From Paracoccaceae bacterium (GTDB taxonomy: Bacteria; Pseudomonadota; Alphaproteobacteria; Rhizobiales; Stappiaceae), in NCBI GenBank assembly GCA_013373445.1, contig JABXHV010000042.1, forward strand, positions 1 to 40,315: a stretch of DNA of 40,315 bases, read 5' to 3'. Positions 1-9,555 of the stretch are shown here, one piece after another. Made by a program: the position numbers and the translations under genes. Numbering within the stretch: position 1 is the first letter of the stretch; the number at the start of each line of letters is the position of its first letter. Under the pieces are notes generated by a model that made no database searches, was not told the origin of the DNA, and saw only the letters and a list, made by a program, of their open reading frames with translations.

Positions 1-1680
1 CAGCTGTGCCTTAAGGAAGGTCTGACCGTCTTTCGCGATCAGGAGTTCTCCTCCGATATGCGCTCGCGACCAGTCAAACGCATTTCCGATGTGCGTCTGT
101 TGAAATCTCACCAGTTTCCGGAGGACGCCGGTCCCCTCGCCCACCCGGTTCGGCCACGCAAATACACCGAGATCAACAACTTCTATACCGCGACTGTCTA
201 TGAGAAAGGCGCAGAGGTTGTCCGGATGCTCAAAACCCTTCTGGGGCCAGACGGGTTCAAAAAGGGCATGGACCTTTATTTCGCGCGTCACGACGGTGAT
301 GCGACAACGATCGAGGCTTTTCTTGCCTGTTTTGCAGAGGCAACCGGAACCAACCTCGATCATTTTGCGCTTTGGTATGAACAGGCGGGCACACCGAAGC
401 TGGAAGCTCATAGCGTCTTTGACGAAACTTCCGGCTCCTTGACCATCGACTTTTCCCAATCGATTGCCCCGCTTCCCTCACAAGACACATCAAAACCGGC
501 TGTTCTGCCCATCCGGTTTGGACTGGTGGGAGATGATGGCAACGACATGGTTCCGCCCGAGATCACCGGAGCGACTGTCAAGGACGACACGCTGATCCTC
601 GACCAGGCCAAGCAGACTGTCATCTTCAAAGGCCTGCCTTCCCGGCCGGTGCCGTCGCTGCTGCGCAACTTTAGTGCACCGGTCACCCTGGACGCGCACT
701 TGTCTCTCGATGATCTTGAGTTCCTTGCGATGCGCGACAGCGACCCTTTCAACCGCTGGCAGGCGATGCAGACACTCGCCAGCCAGGAGCTGATCCGGAT
801 GACGGGTGAAGCTCAAAAAGGCGCAACGCCAACAGCCGATAGCGCTCTGATCAAAACCTTCGGGACCATTCTGGAAGACGAGACGCTCGATCCTGCGTTC
901 AAGGCGCTGGCTCTTCAGCTGCCCGGCGAAGGCGACCTGTCCCGCGAGATTGGAACGGACGTGGACCCGGACGCTATTCATTCAGCGCGCGCCACCTTGC
1001 GCCGCGCTCTTGCCGAGGCCCATCTGGACACGTTCAGAAAGCTCGTTGATGCACGACCGACTGGCGCCTTCAGCCCTGATGCGACCGCAGCCGGCCAGCG
1101 TGCCTTTGCCAATCAGGCGCTTTACTTCATCTCGGCAACGCGATCACAAGAGGCCGCAGAGCTCGTCTTCAACACCTTCGATCAAGCCGACAACATGAGC
1201 GATCAGATCGCTGCTCTGACCCTGCTGGTCCATGATGACCTCGATCAGGCTGCAGCAGCCCTCGAAGCCTATCGCCGCAAGTTCGAAGGCGTTTCCCTGG
1301 CGATGGACAAATGGTTCACGGTTCAGGCAACCGCGCCACTAAACGACGGACTTGAACGGGTTCAGGCCCTGACAGCCCATCCGTTGTTCGACTTTACCAA
1401 CCCGAACCGTGTGCGCTCCCTTATCCACGCGTTCGCCACAGGAAATCTGACCCAGTTTGCGCGCTCCGACGGCAATGGATTTGAGTTCGTTGCCGACAAT
1501 GTTCTGGCCATCGATGCGCGCAATGCGCAGGTCGCCTCACGGCTACTCACAAGTTTCAGGTCTTGGCGTGCCTTTGAGGCAGAACGTAGTTCTCTAGCAA
1601 AAGCTGCACTAATACGCATATCAACTTATGAAAAACTGTCGAGAGACAGCAAGGATATTGTCGATAGATGTCTGCAATAG
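1..1680 (+). CDS. pepN: Aminopeptidase N (M1 family), 3' part
   Basis: The frame is open from base 1, so the start and the GAMEN and HExxH segments lie left of the window. The first visible residues (LKEGLTVFRDQEFSSD) are the M1 stretch just after HExxH; the Glu of KEG, residue 6 here, is the third zinc ligand in E. coli PepN. The Tyr of NNFYTATVYEKGAEV is the transition-state-stabilising tyrosine. The rest is the long helical C-terminal domain typical of PepN. The enzyme removes N-terminal amino acids from peptides in the cytoplasm as a zinc metalloprotease. The Met at 58 is internal, not the start. It ends at TAG 1678-1680 and is followed by a hairpin with a T-run. Family assignment is firm from sequence; substrate range is inferred from the family. 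Confidence 0.95.
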   Translation, partial: QLCLKEGLTVFRDQEFSSDMRSRPVKRISDVRLLKSHQFPEDAGPLAHPVRPRKYTEINNFYTATVYEKGAEVVRMLKTLLGPDGFKKGMDLYFARHDGDATTIEAFLACFAEATGTNLDHFALWYEQAGTPKLEAHSVFDETSGSLTIDFSQSIAPLPSQDTSKPAVLPIRFGLVGDDGNDMVPPEITGATVKDDTLILDQAKQTVIFKGLPSRPVPSLLRNFSAPVTLDAHLSLDDLEFLAMRDSDPFNRWQAMQTLASQELIRMTGEAQKGATPTADSALIKTFGTILEDETLDPAFKALALQLPGEGDLSREIGTDVDPDAIHSARATLRRALAEAHLDTFRKLVDARPTGAFSPDATAAGQRAFANQALYFISATRSQEAAELVFNTFDQADNMSDQIAALTLLVHDDLDQAAAALEAYRRKFEGVSLAMDKWFTVQATAPLNDGLERVQALTAHPLFDFTNPNRVRSLIHAFATGNLTQFARSDGNGFEFVADNVLAIDARNAQVASRLLTSFRSWRAFEAERSSLAKAALIRISTYEKLSRDSKDIVDRCLQ

Positions 1681-1697
1681 TTCACGTCACGAGAAAA

Positions 1698-1744
1698 GGT
1701 TAACGCGACGTCCAGTATTTCCGATTTGCGTTAACCATTTTTTT
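1698..1744 (+). terminator. Candidate Rho-independent terminator of pepN
   Basis: Perfect 9-bp arms GGTTAACGC (1698-1706) and GCGTTAACC (1728-1736) enclose a 21-nt loop and are followed one base later by seven T (1738-1744). The loop is long and the stem only moderately GC-rich, so strength is uncertain. The right arm also contains TTAACCAT (1731-1738), which matches the published CtrA half-site, so the element could be regulatory instead. Confidence 0.5.
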
Positions 1745-1853
1745 CTTCATGCCCTATGGACAAAAAACACTTCATCGATTCAAATGAAAGTGATTCGGAA
1801 GAGCTCACTGAGCTATCTTCTTAATATTTCAATAGAATTCGGGAAATGTTCCG

Positions 1854-4256
1854 ATGGCACGAGCGTTTGCTAGTAGCGTATCCATACGCCGCTTTGCAGA
1901 AATGACACAAAGAATTTGGTGTCGCTTGCCCGCTCTGGGTAAGTTCGGCCAGAGCACTTCCGCGTCTGGCAGCTTGTATCTGCGCACCGATCCGTTGATG
2001 CGCAAAGTCATCCCTGCCCTGTGCCTGGTTTTCCTAGCTTGCCTGGCGTTCTACCGAATTCTCGAACTCGGCTACAACCACGCTGACACTGAAAGCTTTG
2101 CCAAAGACAGACTTGCGCTAATGGCGTCGGTCGTCGCTGTTCATCTAACTCATGAAGAAAACAAGCTCAGTGAGCTTGGTTACCGTTCAGCGCTCAAGGG
2201 CACCCTGGCCAACAGCGTTCCGGAAGGGGCAACCAGCGAAGGCCGCCTGTTCCTCGTTGCCAATAGCGACGGCATCATTGTCGCGAGCACACCGATACAG
2301 CCGCACCTTGAAGGCCTGCCGATCACCCAGATTTTCAATGCCTCGCAGCCTCTGACTGTCTTTGGCGAGCGCGCAGGCGTCATGAACGTGCCCGCTGACC
2401 TCAACAACACCGGCGAAAAGCAGGACACCTTTGTCACGGTTCATCACCTGGATGGCCGGTTGGGTATGGTTGCGGTGCTCCAGCCTGAAAGCGACGTTTT
2501 CGCGAACTGGCGCCGCCGACTGTCTGCCAATGTGACGCTCTTTGTTGCGATCAGCAGCATCTTCCTTGTCCTGAGCTATGCCTTCTTCAGCCAGTCGACC
2601 CGCGCCGACAAGGCCGAAGACAAGCATTCGACAGCACGCACCCGCATTGACACCGCGCTCAACCATGGACGCTGCGGCCTGTTTGACTGGGACCTGTCTC
2701 GGGGCCGGATGTTCTGGTCTGCTTCACTTTATGAGCTTCTCGGACATCGCCCGAAGGACGATCTGTTGTCCTTTGCAGAAGTGTCTGCCTGGGCGCATCC
2801 TGATGACATCGACCTGTTTGCCCTCGCAGAAGAGCTGCTTGCCGACACCGCCAGCACTGTTGACCGCACGTTCCGCCTGCGCAACGCACAAGGCGACTGG
2901 ATCTGGCTGCGCGCGCGCGGCGAAATCCAACGCGAGCCGGGACGCAACGAGCCGCATCTGATCGGGATTTGCATCGATGTGACAGAGCAGCACTTGCTGC
3001 AGGAAGCAAGCCGCACGGCAGATGCCCGTTTGCGCGACGCGATCGAGACCATCTCGGAAGCTTTCGTCTTGTGGAACTGCCGCAACGAACTTGTGGTTTG
3101 CAATTCCAACTATCAATCGCTGCACAATCTTCCTTCTTCGGCGCTTGTGCCCGGAACTCCTTATCAAGAGGTCATGGCAGCCTCTGAAAATGGCCACATT
3201 GCCTCGAGCATGGTGACCATCCGCCAACGCGAAGATGCTCCGAACGGCAGCTATGAGGCACAGCTGGACGATGGTCGCTGGCTTCAGATTTCAGAGCGCC
3301 GAACCAAGGATGGCGGCTTCGTGTCTGTCGGCACGGACATTACGGCGCTGAAGCAGAACGAAGAAAAACTCGTCTCCCATGAGCGCAAGCTGCAGGCGAC
3401 GATCATCGACCTGCAAAAATCTCGTCAAACGCTTGAAGTGCAAGCCAAGCAACTTGTGGATCTGGCTGAAAAATACTCGGTCGAAAAGACCAAGGCGGAA
3501 GATGCGAACCAGGCAAAGTCGGAATTCCTTGCCAACATCTCGCACGAATTGCGCACGCCTCTCAATGCGATCATCGGCTTCTCCGACATCATGAACCGGG
3601 AAATGTTCGGCCCGCTTGGAACGGATCGCTATTCCGAGTATTGCGCCGACATCCACAATTCGGGCACCTATCTCCTGAAGCTGATCAATGACATTCTCGA
3701 CATGTCACGCATCGAGGCTGGCCGGATGTCAATTGACACCGAGACCCTCAATGCGGCGGAGGCAGCACGCGATGCAACGCGCATCATCAGCGCAACAGCC
3801 GCTGAAAAGGGCGTCAAGGTTATCTCTGACGTTGACCCTGAAGACTTGCCGGTCGCCGCTGATCGACGTGCCTTGAAACAGGTCCTGCTGAACCTTCTGG
3901 CAAATGCAGTCAAATTTACGCCCGAAGGGGGTGAAGTGCGGCTGGTCGCAAGACCGGAAGACAATCTGGTGCGTTTCCAGATCATCGACACCGGCATTGG
4001 AATTGATGCCTCGGACATCGACAGGCTGGCCAAACCGTTCATCCAGGTCGAAAACCAGTTCACCAAAACCCATACAGGATCAGGCCTTGGCCTTGCCATC
4101 GCACGCTCACTGATCGAGTTGCATGGCAGCTCGCTGAACATCACTTCGATTGTCGGTCAGGGCACGACGGTAAGCTTCGTGCTTGAACGCGAGTCCCATT
4201 GCGCTGCAAAGGGAACCCAGGCCACTACCAAGGAAACCCAGGCCCTACAGGCGTAA
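1854..4256 (+). CDS. PAS-domain sensor histidine kinase, PleC/DivJ-type
   Basis: An 800-aa membrane kinase. A transmembrane helix at about 51-69 and another at about 226-246 flank a periplasmic region of roughly 155 residues. Two PAS domains follow (about 265-380 and 393-500), then a coiled coil (500-552), a HisKA domain with phospho-His H564 (NISHELRTPLNAIIGFSDIM) and an HATPase domain with N box (LLNLLANAVKFTPEGG), G1 (DTGIGI) and G2 (GSGLGLAIA). The stretch MFGPLG..RY.EYC..I..SG.YLL after the H box is characteristic of PleC/DivJ kinases, which act on DivK and so on the CtrA cell-cycle pathway in alphaproteobacteria. There is no receiver domain, so it is not CckA. ATG 1854 gives a basic 48-residue leader; ATG 1998 (MRKVIPAL), just before the first membrane segment, is a credible alternative. 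The C-terminus carries a short imperfect duplication (GTQATTKETQAL). Whether it is the PleC orthologue needs a tree. Confidence 0.8.
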   Translation: MARAFASSVSIRRFAEMTQRIWCRLPALGKFGQSTSASGSLYLRTDPLMRKVIPALCLVFLACLAFYRILELGYNHADTESFAKDRLALMASVVAVHLTHEENKLSELGYRSALKGTLANSVPEGATSEGRLFLVANSDGIIVASTPIQPHLEGLPITQIFNASQPLTVFGERAGVMNVPADLNNTGEKQDTFVTVHHLDGRLGMVAVLQPESDVFANWRRRLSANVTLFVAISSIFLVLSYAFFSQSTRADKAEDKHSTARTRIDTALNHGRCGLFDWDLSRGRMFWSASLYELLGHRPKDDLLSFAEVSAWAHPDDIDLFALAEELLADTASTVDRTFRLRNAQGDWIWLRARGEIQREPGRNEPHLIGICIDVTEQHLLQEASRTADARLRDAIETISEAFVLWNCRNELVVCNSNYQSLHNLPSSALVPGTPYQEVMAASENGHIASSMVTIRQREDAPNGSYEAQLDDGRWLQISERRTKDGGFVSVGTDITALKQNEEKLVSHERKLQATIIDLQKSRQTLEVQAKQLVDLAEKYSVEKTKAEDANQAKSEFLANISHELRTPLNAIIGFSDIMNREMFGPLGTDRYSEYCADIHNSGTYLLKLINDILDMSRIEAGRMSIDTETLNAAEAARDATRIISATAAEKGVKVISDVDPEDLPVAADRRALKQVLLNLLANAVKFTPEGGEVRLVARPEDNLVRFQIIDTGIGIDASDIDRLAKPFIQVENQFTKTHTGSGLGLAIARSLIELHGSSLNITSIVGQGTTVSFVLERESHCAAKGTQATTKETQALQA

Positions 4257-4289
4257 CCGGGGTCAACAGCCATCGACGACTGAGGGTCT

Positions 4290-7200
4290 TTAGGCTTGGC
4301 GTTTCTCCGAAGCTTCCACGGTCTCGACCTTGCCAACAATTTCTTCAAACAGCTCGCGCACGCGCACCTGGGTCTCGCTCAACCGGGACACCAGACGAAT
4401 AAGGTCCGGCTCACCGGAGGCGCGTACCAGCAGATCCAGAACGCCGCGCGGCGCGTCATCTGCATGAAAGCGCCCCGGAACCGTCATCCGCAGGATCTGG
4501 GTCAACTTGTGATAAAGCGCCAGGGCAGTCAGCAAATCGTCCGCGCTTCCGCTTTCCAGATAACCTGCGTCCCGCAGGTTGATCAGTGCCTGCTCGGTGT
4601 TCTGGTCGAGGATCGTCGGATCCTTTGAGGCATTTGCCAAAAGCAGATATTGCGCGATGAACTCAATGTCGACCAACCCACCGGCGATTTGCTTGAAATC
4701 CCAAATGTCCTTGGTTCCCTTTTCCTTCTGGATGCGGGCGCGCATTGATCGCACATCATTCGCCAGATCTGCCGTCACACGTGGTTTCGACAAGGTCACA
4801 CACATGTGGTCACGGATCTTCTGGCGAAACTCTGGCGAGCTGGACGCAATGACCCGGGCGCGTGTCAGAGCCATGTGTTCCCAATTCCAGGCATCCTTGG
4901 CCTGATATTCGACAAAGCTGGATAGGTTGGTGGCCAGAGGGCCCGCGTTCCCTGACGGTCGCAGGCGGAAGTCGACCTCGTAAAGGCGGCCCTCGGCCGT
5001 TGGCGCGGACAGGGCCGTTACAAACCGCTGGGTCAGCCTTGTATAGTATTGCGTAATCGACAGCGGCCTTTGACCATCGGACTTATCTGCATCTTCAGGC
5101 GCTTCATACAAGAGGATCAGGTCGAGGTCAGAGGCGGCTGTCATTTCGCGGCTGCCGAGTTTGCCCATGGCCAGCACCGCAAGTTCACCGCCTGGCACAA
5201 TCCCATGAGTGTCGGCGACATGTTCGACGACACGGTCGAGAAGACCGGCCACCACCACTTCGGCCAGCCGCGCGAGGGCCTGCCCCACCAGATCAGCAGC
5301 CAGTGTGTCAGACAACAAACGCAATCCGATCAGGAACTGCTGTTCCTGCACGAAGATCCTGGCCCGGTCCAGGGCGTCTTCATAATAGGTTGCCAGCGCA
5401 AGTGCTCGGTCCCAACCTTCCTGAAACTCTTCAACGCTTGGCATTGCCCCAAAGAACGCCGGATCAAGAACGGTATCGAGGGTATGGATGCGCCGTGAGA
5501 CAGTCTCGGCCAACCGGGGGGCTGCGCCCATCACGGTTGCCAGGAGGCTCAATAATTCGGGATTGGATTTCAAAAGCGCAAACAGCTGCACACCGGCTGG
5601 CAGCTTTGACAAGAAAGCATCAAAGGATCTGAGCGCTGCATCTGCGTTGTCGGTCGCGGCGAGCGCCTTGATCAGGATCGGGTGCAGCTCGGTCAACCGC
5701 TCGCGCGACTTGCTGGCACGGGTGGCCGGATAGCGACCAAAATGCCAGGCCTTGATCAGGTTGGCGGCCTCAACGGGTTGCTTGAAGCCCAGACCAGACA
5801 AGGTCTCCAGCGTATCGGGATCATTGTCTTCGCCTGTGAAAACCAGATTGCCAAGTTCTGAAGCCAGCTCCGGCTCATCCTCGAACAGGCCTGCATAATG
5901 CTTTTGGACCAAGCCCAGGTGCACGAGCAATGCCTTTTCAAAGTCGGCAAGGTTCGTGAAGCCCATGAGATGGGCGATGCGCAACAGGCCTTCCTCATCT
6001 TTGGGCAAAAGTTGGGTCTGCTCATCGTTGAGCATTTGAATGCGGTGTTCGACAGAGCGCAAAAAGATGTAGGCGACCCGCAGGTCTTCACAGACATCCT
6101 GTTTGATCCATCCCGCTTCCAGCAGCTTTTCCAACATGTCGAGGGTTCGACGTCCCCTGAGTTCGGGGTTTCGGCCGCCCGCGATCAATTGCTGTGTCTG
6201 GACGAAAAACTCGACTTCGCGAATACCGCCCCGGCCCAGCTTCACGTTGTGCCCGGCAACGGCAATGACGCCGTGACCCTTGTGCATATGGATCTGCCGC
6301 TTGATCGACTGCACATCGGCAATGGCTGCAAAGTCGAGATACTTGCGCCAGATAAAGGGAGTGATTTCAGCGAGGAAGGCTTCACCTGCAGGAATATCGC
6401 CCGCGCAAGGTCGTGCCTTGATCAAGGCCGCACGCTCCCAGTTTTGGCCAAGAGATTCATAATAGGAAAGCGCTCCGGGAACCGACATGGCCAAAGGTGT
6501 GGCGCCCGGGTCCGGGCGCAGGCGCAGATCGGTGCGGAACACATAACCCTCTGCTGTCCGCTCCTGCATGATCTTGATCAGGCGACGGGTCAGACGCACA
6601 AATTCGACCGGCGCTTCCCCACTGCCGGTCATCGGCGTGACCGCAGGGTCAAAGAGAATGATCAGATCGATGTCGGAAGAATAGTTGAGTTCCTTGGCGC
6701 CATGCTTTCCCATCGCCAAAAGGATGAGCCCGGAGTTGACCTCGGGTTTTTCCGCATCCACTGGTGCGAAGCGGTTGCGGTTGGCAAGATCAGTCAGGCA
6801 AAAGCGAACCGACGCATTGAGCGCTGCGTCGGCAAAGGCTGCCAAGCCACGCGTGACCAAATCGAGACCAATTGCCCCTGAGATATCAGCAAGCCCGAGC
6901 GTGAGTGCGAGATCCTGCTTCATCAGTCGCAAGGACCGCATCAGGCCAGCTTCGTCTTCGGCCTTCAGATCAGCGGCTTGCGAAATCAGACCCTCAATAC
7001 GGGCCTTCGGCGCGCTGGTCAGAATGTCGAAGAGCCGCTGCGGATCGGCGACAGCCAAATCCCTCAGATAGGCGGAATTGCAGCAGATCCCCTTAATGAA
7101 GGGTTCGAGGTTTTCATGCGCGCTGAAGAGATCGGTCAGCGCGCCGTGGCATTGCTGCTTGTTCTGGGCCTTCTCGATCAGATCGTTCAGGAACAGGCCA

Positions 7201-7310
7201 GCATGGTTATCATCGGAGCAAACCGGTACGACCCAAAGCCGTTCGACCAGCGGAAGTGACTTCTCATCCCCCCTTGGGGTCGTTGATCCGTTCGTGCTTG
7301 TCTTGCCCAT
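4290..7310 (-). CDS. glnE: Bifunctional glutamine synthetase adenylyltransferase/deadenylase
   Basis: GlnE modifies glutamine synthetase with AMP and removes it again, under control of PII and glutamine, and so sets ammonium assimilation. Two nucleotidyltransferase domains are visible. The N-terminal (deadenylylating) one has MGKHGAKELNYSSDIDLIIL with metal-binding D213/D215. The C-terminal (adenylylating) one has MGKLGSREMTAASDLDLILL with D728/D730. Each is followed by helical regulatory and HEPN-like segments. Length from ATG 7310 is 1006 aa, near the rhizobial norm. The frame stays open to an ATG at 7403, but that would overlap the upstream kinase by 140 bases. The 7310 start overlaps it by 47 and has GGAAAAGGG just upstream. 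It converges with the PleC-type kinase gene across 33 bases without a clear terminator. Confidence 0.95.
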   Translation of the reverse strand: MGKTSTNGSTTPRGDEKSLPLVERLWVVPVCSDDNHAGLFLNDLIEKAQNKQQCHGALTDLFSAHENLEPFIKGICCNSAYLRDLAVADPQRLFDILTSAPKARIEGLISQAADLKAEDEAGLMRSLRLMKQDLALTLGLADISGAIGLDLVTRGLAAFADAALNASVRFCLTDLANRNRFAPVDAEKPEVNSGLILLAMGKHGAKELNYSSDIDLIILFDPAVTPMTGSGEAPVEFVRLTRRLIKIMQERTAEGYVFRTDLRLRPDPGATPLAMSVPGALSYYESLGQNWERAALIKARPCAGDIPAGEAFLAEITPFIWRKYLDFAAIADVQSIKRQIHMHKGHGVIAVAGHNVKLGRGGIREVEFFVQTQQLIAGGRNPELRGRRTLDMLEKLLEAGWIKQDVCEDLRVAYIFLRSVEHRIQMLNDEQTQLLPKDEEGLLRIAHLMGFTNLADFEKALLVHLGLVQKHYAGLFEDEPELASELGNLVFTGEDNDPDTLETLSGLGFKQPVEAANLIKAWHFGRYPATRASKSRERLTELHPILIKALAATDNADAALRSFDAFLSKLPAGVQLFALLKSNPELLSLLATVMGAAPRLAETVSRRIHTLDTVLDPAFFGAMPSVEEFQEGWDRALALATYYEDALDRARIFVQEQQFLIGLRLLSDTLAADLVGQALARLAEVVVAGLLDRVVEHVADTHGIVPGGELAVLAMGKLGSREMTAASDLDLILLYEAPEDADKSDGQRPLSITQYYTRLTQRFVTALSAPTAEGRLYEVDFRLRPSGNAGPLATNLSSFVEYQAKDAWNWEHMALTRARVIASSSPEFRQKIRDHMCVTLSKPRVTADLANDVRSMRARIQKEKGTKDIWDFKQIAGGLVDIEFIAQYLLLANASKDPTILDQNTEQALINLRDAGYLESGSADDLLTALALYHKLTQILRMTVPGRFHADDAPRGVLDLLVRASGEPDLIRLVSRLSETQVRVRELFEEIVGKVETVEASEKRQA

Positions 7311-8718
7311 GCCCTTTTCCGCCCTTGCGTGTCTCTGACGCTTTGAGTTCAATGCGGGCGCACAGTCCCGGATCTTCATTTTTGAGCCGCAATTCGCTTC
7401 CATGCAACCTTGAAACTGCCGTTACGAGACTTAATCCCAATCCGGTGCCGGGTTCCGATCGGCTCTCATCAAGGCGTACGAAGCGATCCTTGACCTTTTC
7501 CTGCTTGCCGTCCGGGATGCCTGGGCCATTGTCGCACACAGACAGGACAACCGTCTCCCCTTGCCGGTCAGCTTCAATGGTGACCTTGAGATCCCCTTCC
7601 TTCGGGCGACCGTATTTGAGTGCGTTTTCAATAAGATTGACAACCACTTGCGCCAACAAATCCCGGTTACCCAGCACTTTTAGATCGCCCGTGCAGACGG
7701 TCTCCAAGGTGCCACCTTCATCTTCCAGAACAGGCTCATAAAGGTCTGCCATTTCTTCCACCAAAGATGCCAGATCAACCTCACCCATTCCCGCCCCGGG
7801 GGTCATCGCTTCGATGCGCGCAATTCGCAACAAGGCATCAAAGATACGCAGCAGATGATCGCTTTCCTCAAGCGTCATTTCCAAAGCCTCGCGATGGGCT
7901 GCCTCGTCCTTTCCATCCCGCAGGGACGCCTCGACACGAGTGCGCAAACGCGTCAACGGCGTCTTGAGATCATGTGCGATGTTGTCGGTGACATCCTTCA
8001 TGCTGCGCATCAGCAATTCAATGCGCTCCAGCATGATATTCAGGTTGGAGGCCAGGCGGTCAAATTCATCACCGTTGCCAGCAACGGGCAGCCTCTGGCT
8101 CAGGTCCCCGGTCATGATGGTCCGGCTGGTCGCCGACATGTCGTCAATGCGTTTCATGACCCGGCGACTGACGAAGAACCAGGTGATGCCGGCCATCACA
8201 ACGACAGAGATCAGCCAAAGTCGCAGCGCCTTGGACAGCAGATCAGAAAAGCGCATCTGCTCGCTCAGATCGCGGCCAACAAGCAAACGGTAACCGCCGC
8301 GCAGACCAAAGGTGCGCACAAGCGCTTCCTGTTCTGCCTTGCCGCTGGTATCGCTGCGCGAATAGCGCATGCGCCGCACGTCACCATCTGCCTCGTCGAG
8401 GACAATTGTCGGCAGACGGGCAATGTTGCCGACGATCGCATTGCCTGCAAAATCGACCAGAAGATACAAGCTGGCGCCGGGCCTGCGCGCGCGCCTTTCG
8501 ATGCTTTCCACCAACGCCCTGACGCCGCCACGCGCATATTCTTCAGACAGGCCGCCTATTTCGGCATCGACGGTCTGGACGACCTGACGTGCCATCAGGC
8601 CGGTGGTGTTCTGGGAAATGTAATAGAGCAAAAAACCGGACAGGCCGCTGAACACCAGAATGTAGATGAGCGACAGTTTGAACGCGGTCGTGCGCACAAT
8701 TCTAATCAGTGGTGTCAC
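7264..8718 (-). CDS. HAMP-domain sensor histidine kinase
   Basis: A 484-aa classical membrane kinase, partner of the response regulator just upstream. An N-terminal membrane helix (about 12-35) and a second one (about 167-185) flank a periplasmic sensor of about 130 residues. A HAMP linker follows, then HisKA with phospho-His H249 (NIAHDLKTPLTRLRTRVEAS) and HATPase motifs NLIENALKYG, DNGPGIPDG and GTGLGLSLVTAVSRLHG. I chose the GTG at 8718 because it overlaps the regulator stop (8702-8704) by 17 bases and has GGGG upstream; the more upstream ATG would overlap the regulator by over 100 bases. The signal is unknown. The position between degP and glnE matches an arrangement I recall in Rhizobiales, but I do not recognise a gene name. 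Confidence 0.85.
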   Translation of the reverse strand: MTPLIRIVRTTAFKLSLIYILVFSGLSGFLLYYISQNTTGLMARQVVQTVDAEIGGLSEEYARGGVRALVESIERRARRPGASLYLLVDFAGNAIVGNIARLPTIVLDEADGDVRRMRYSRSDTSGKAEQEALVRTFGLRGGYRLLVGRDLSEQMRFSDLLSKALRLWLISVVVMAGITWFFVSRRVMKRIDDMSATSRTIMTGDLSQRLPVAGNGDEFDRLASNLNIMLERIELLMRSMKDVTDNIAHDLKTPLTRLRTRVEASLRDGKDEAAHREALEMTLEESDHLLRIFDALLRIARIEAMTPGAGMGEVDLASLVEEMADLYEPVLEDEGGTLETVCTGDLKVLGNRDLLAQVVVNLIENALKYGRPKEGDLKVTIEADRQGETVVLSVCDNGPGIPDGKQEKVKDRFVRLDESRSEPGTGLGLSLVTAVSRLHGSELRLKNEDPGLCARIELKASETRKGGKGHGQDKHERINDPKGG

Positions 8719-9388
8719 GGATAGTGTACCCCGCGCCGCGAATGGTGTGCAGCAGTTGGTTGTCGAAGTCCTTGTCGATCTTGCCGCGCAAGCGCGAAAT
8801 ATGCACATCGATCACATTGGTTTGCGGATCGAAATGATACTCCCAGACGTTTTCCAGCAGCATCGTGCGCGTTACCACCTGACCGGCGTGCAACATCAAA
8901 TACTCCAGCAGGCGGAATTCTCTCGGCTGCAGGGGAATTTCTACACTGCCACGGCGGCATGAATGGCTCAGTCTGTCGAGGATCAGATCGCCCACCTGAT
9001 AGGTGGTTTCCACCTTGCCTTCACCCTTTGGACGACGGGCCAGAACCTCGACACGCGCCAAGAGTTCGGAAAAGGCATAAGGCTTGGTCAGGTAGTCATC
9101 ACCGCCAGACTTGAGGCCAGTGACCCGGTCATCGACCTGGCCAAGCGCGGACAGGATCAGGACCGGGGTATGATTGCCCGACGCACGTAGTTCCTTGATC
9201 ACCGAAAGACCGTCCAGTTTGGGCAGCATCCGATCGACGATCAGCACGTCATATTGGCTTGTTTGTGCCATCTCGAGGCCGGTCTCGCCGTCCCCTGCCC
9301 GATCAGCGACATGTCCAAGCTCGCTCAATCCCTTGGAGAGATAGGAGGACGCTTCGTGATCATCTTCAATAATAAGAATCCGCAACAT
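8702..9388 (-). CDS. OmpR/PhoB-family response regulator
   Basis: A 228-aa two-domain regulator. The receiver domain has acidic pocket E8/D9/D10, phospho-acceptor D52 (VLIVDRMLPKLDGLSV), and the conserved Thr/Ser and Lys (ILSALG, LTKPYAF). The winged-helix DNA-binding domain occupies about 130-225 and ends with the typical DVHISRLRGKID and IRGAGYTIR. ATG 9388 follows AAGGAG. It is the first gene of the regulator-kinase(-glnE) run and lies 3' of the degP terminator, so it probably has its own promoter between 9389 and 9426. DegP next door suggests envelope stress as a possible input, but that is inference from position only. Confidence 0.9.
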   Translation of the reverse strand: MLRILIIEDDHEASSYLSKGLSELGHVADRAGDGETGLEMAQTSQYDVLIVDRMLPKLDGLSVIKELRASGNHTPVLILSALGQVDDRVTGLKSGGDDYLTKPYAFSELLARVEVLARRPKGEGKVETTYQVGDLILDRLSHSCRRGSVEIPLQPREFRLLEYLMLHAGQVVTRTMLLENVWEYHFDPQTNVIDVHISRLRGKIDKDFDNQLLHTIRGAGYTIRDTTD

Positions 9389-9426
9389 GGTCTCCTTATA
9401 AGCGGCTTGATGTTTTTGCGCAAAAC

Positions 9427-9455
9427 AACGGCGGCGGAAAAGTTCCGCCGCCGTT
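9427..9455 (-). terminator. Strong hairpin terminator after degP
   Basis: A perfect 13-bp stem, AACGGCGGCGGAA (9427-9439) and TTCCGCCGCCGTT (9443-9455), has a 3-nt loop. Read leftward it is followed by GTTTTG. It lies between the degP stop (9556) and the response-regulator start, so it most likely ends degP transcripts. A second inverted repeat, CTGCACTGA (9508-9516) and TCAGTGCAG (9534-9542), sits closer to degP but lacks a T-run in the degP direction. Confidence 0.75.
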
Positions 9456-9555
9456 ATCCGGTAAGCTCCACCCGAGACGCAGCGGCGCGTTTTGCGGAGC
9501 GAACCTACTGCACTGAAAGAGCAAGGGTGGGGCTCAGTGCAGGGTCGTTTTTCTG

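Noticed and set aside
1698-1736. Full CtrA box TTAA-N7-TTAA
   Set aside because: The two TTAA elements are 26 bases apart, not 7, so only a half-site can be claimed.
5898-6881. 327-aa rightward frame antisense to glnE
   Set aside because: glnE domains are complete on the other strand; no SD or domain supports the antisense frame.
9508-9542. Second degP terminator
   Set aside because: The 9-bp stem has its T-run on the wrong side for leftward transcription; it is kept only as an inverted repeat.
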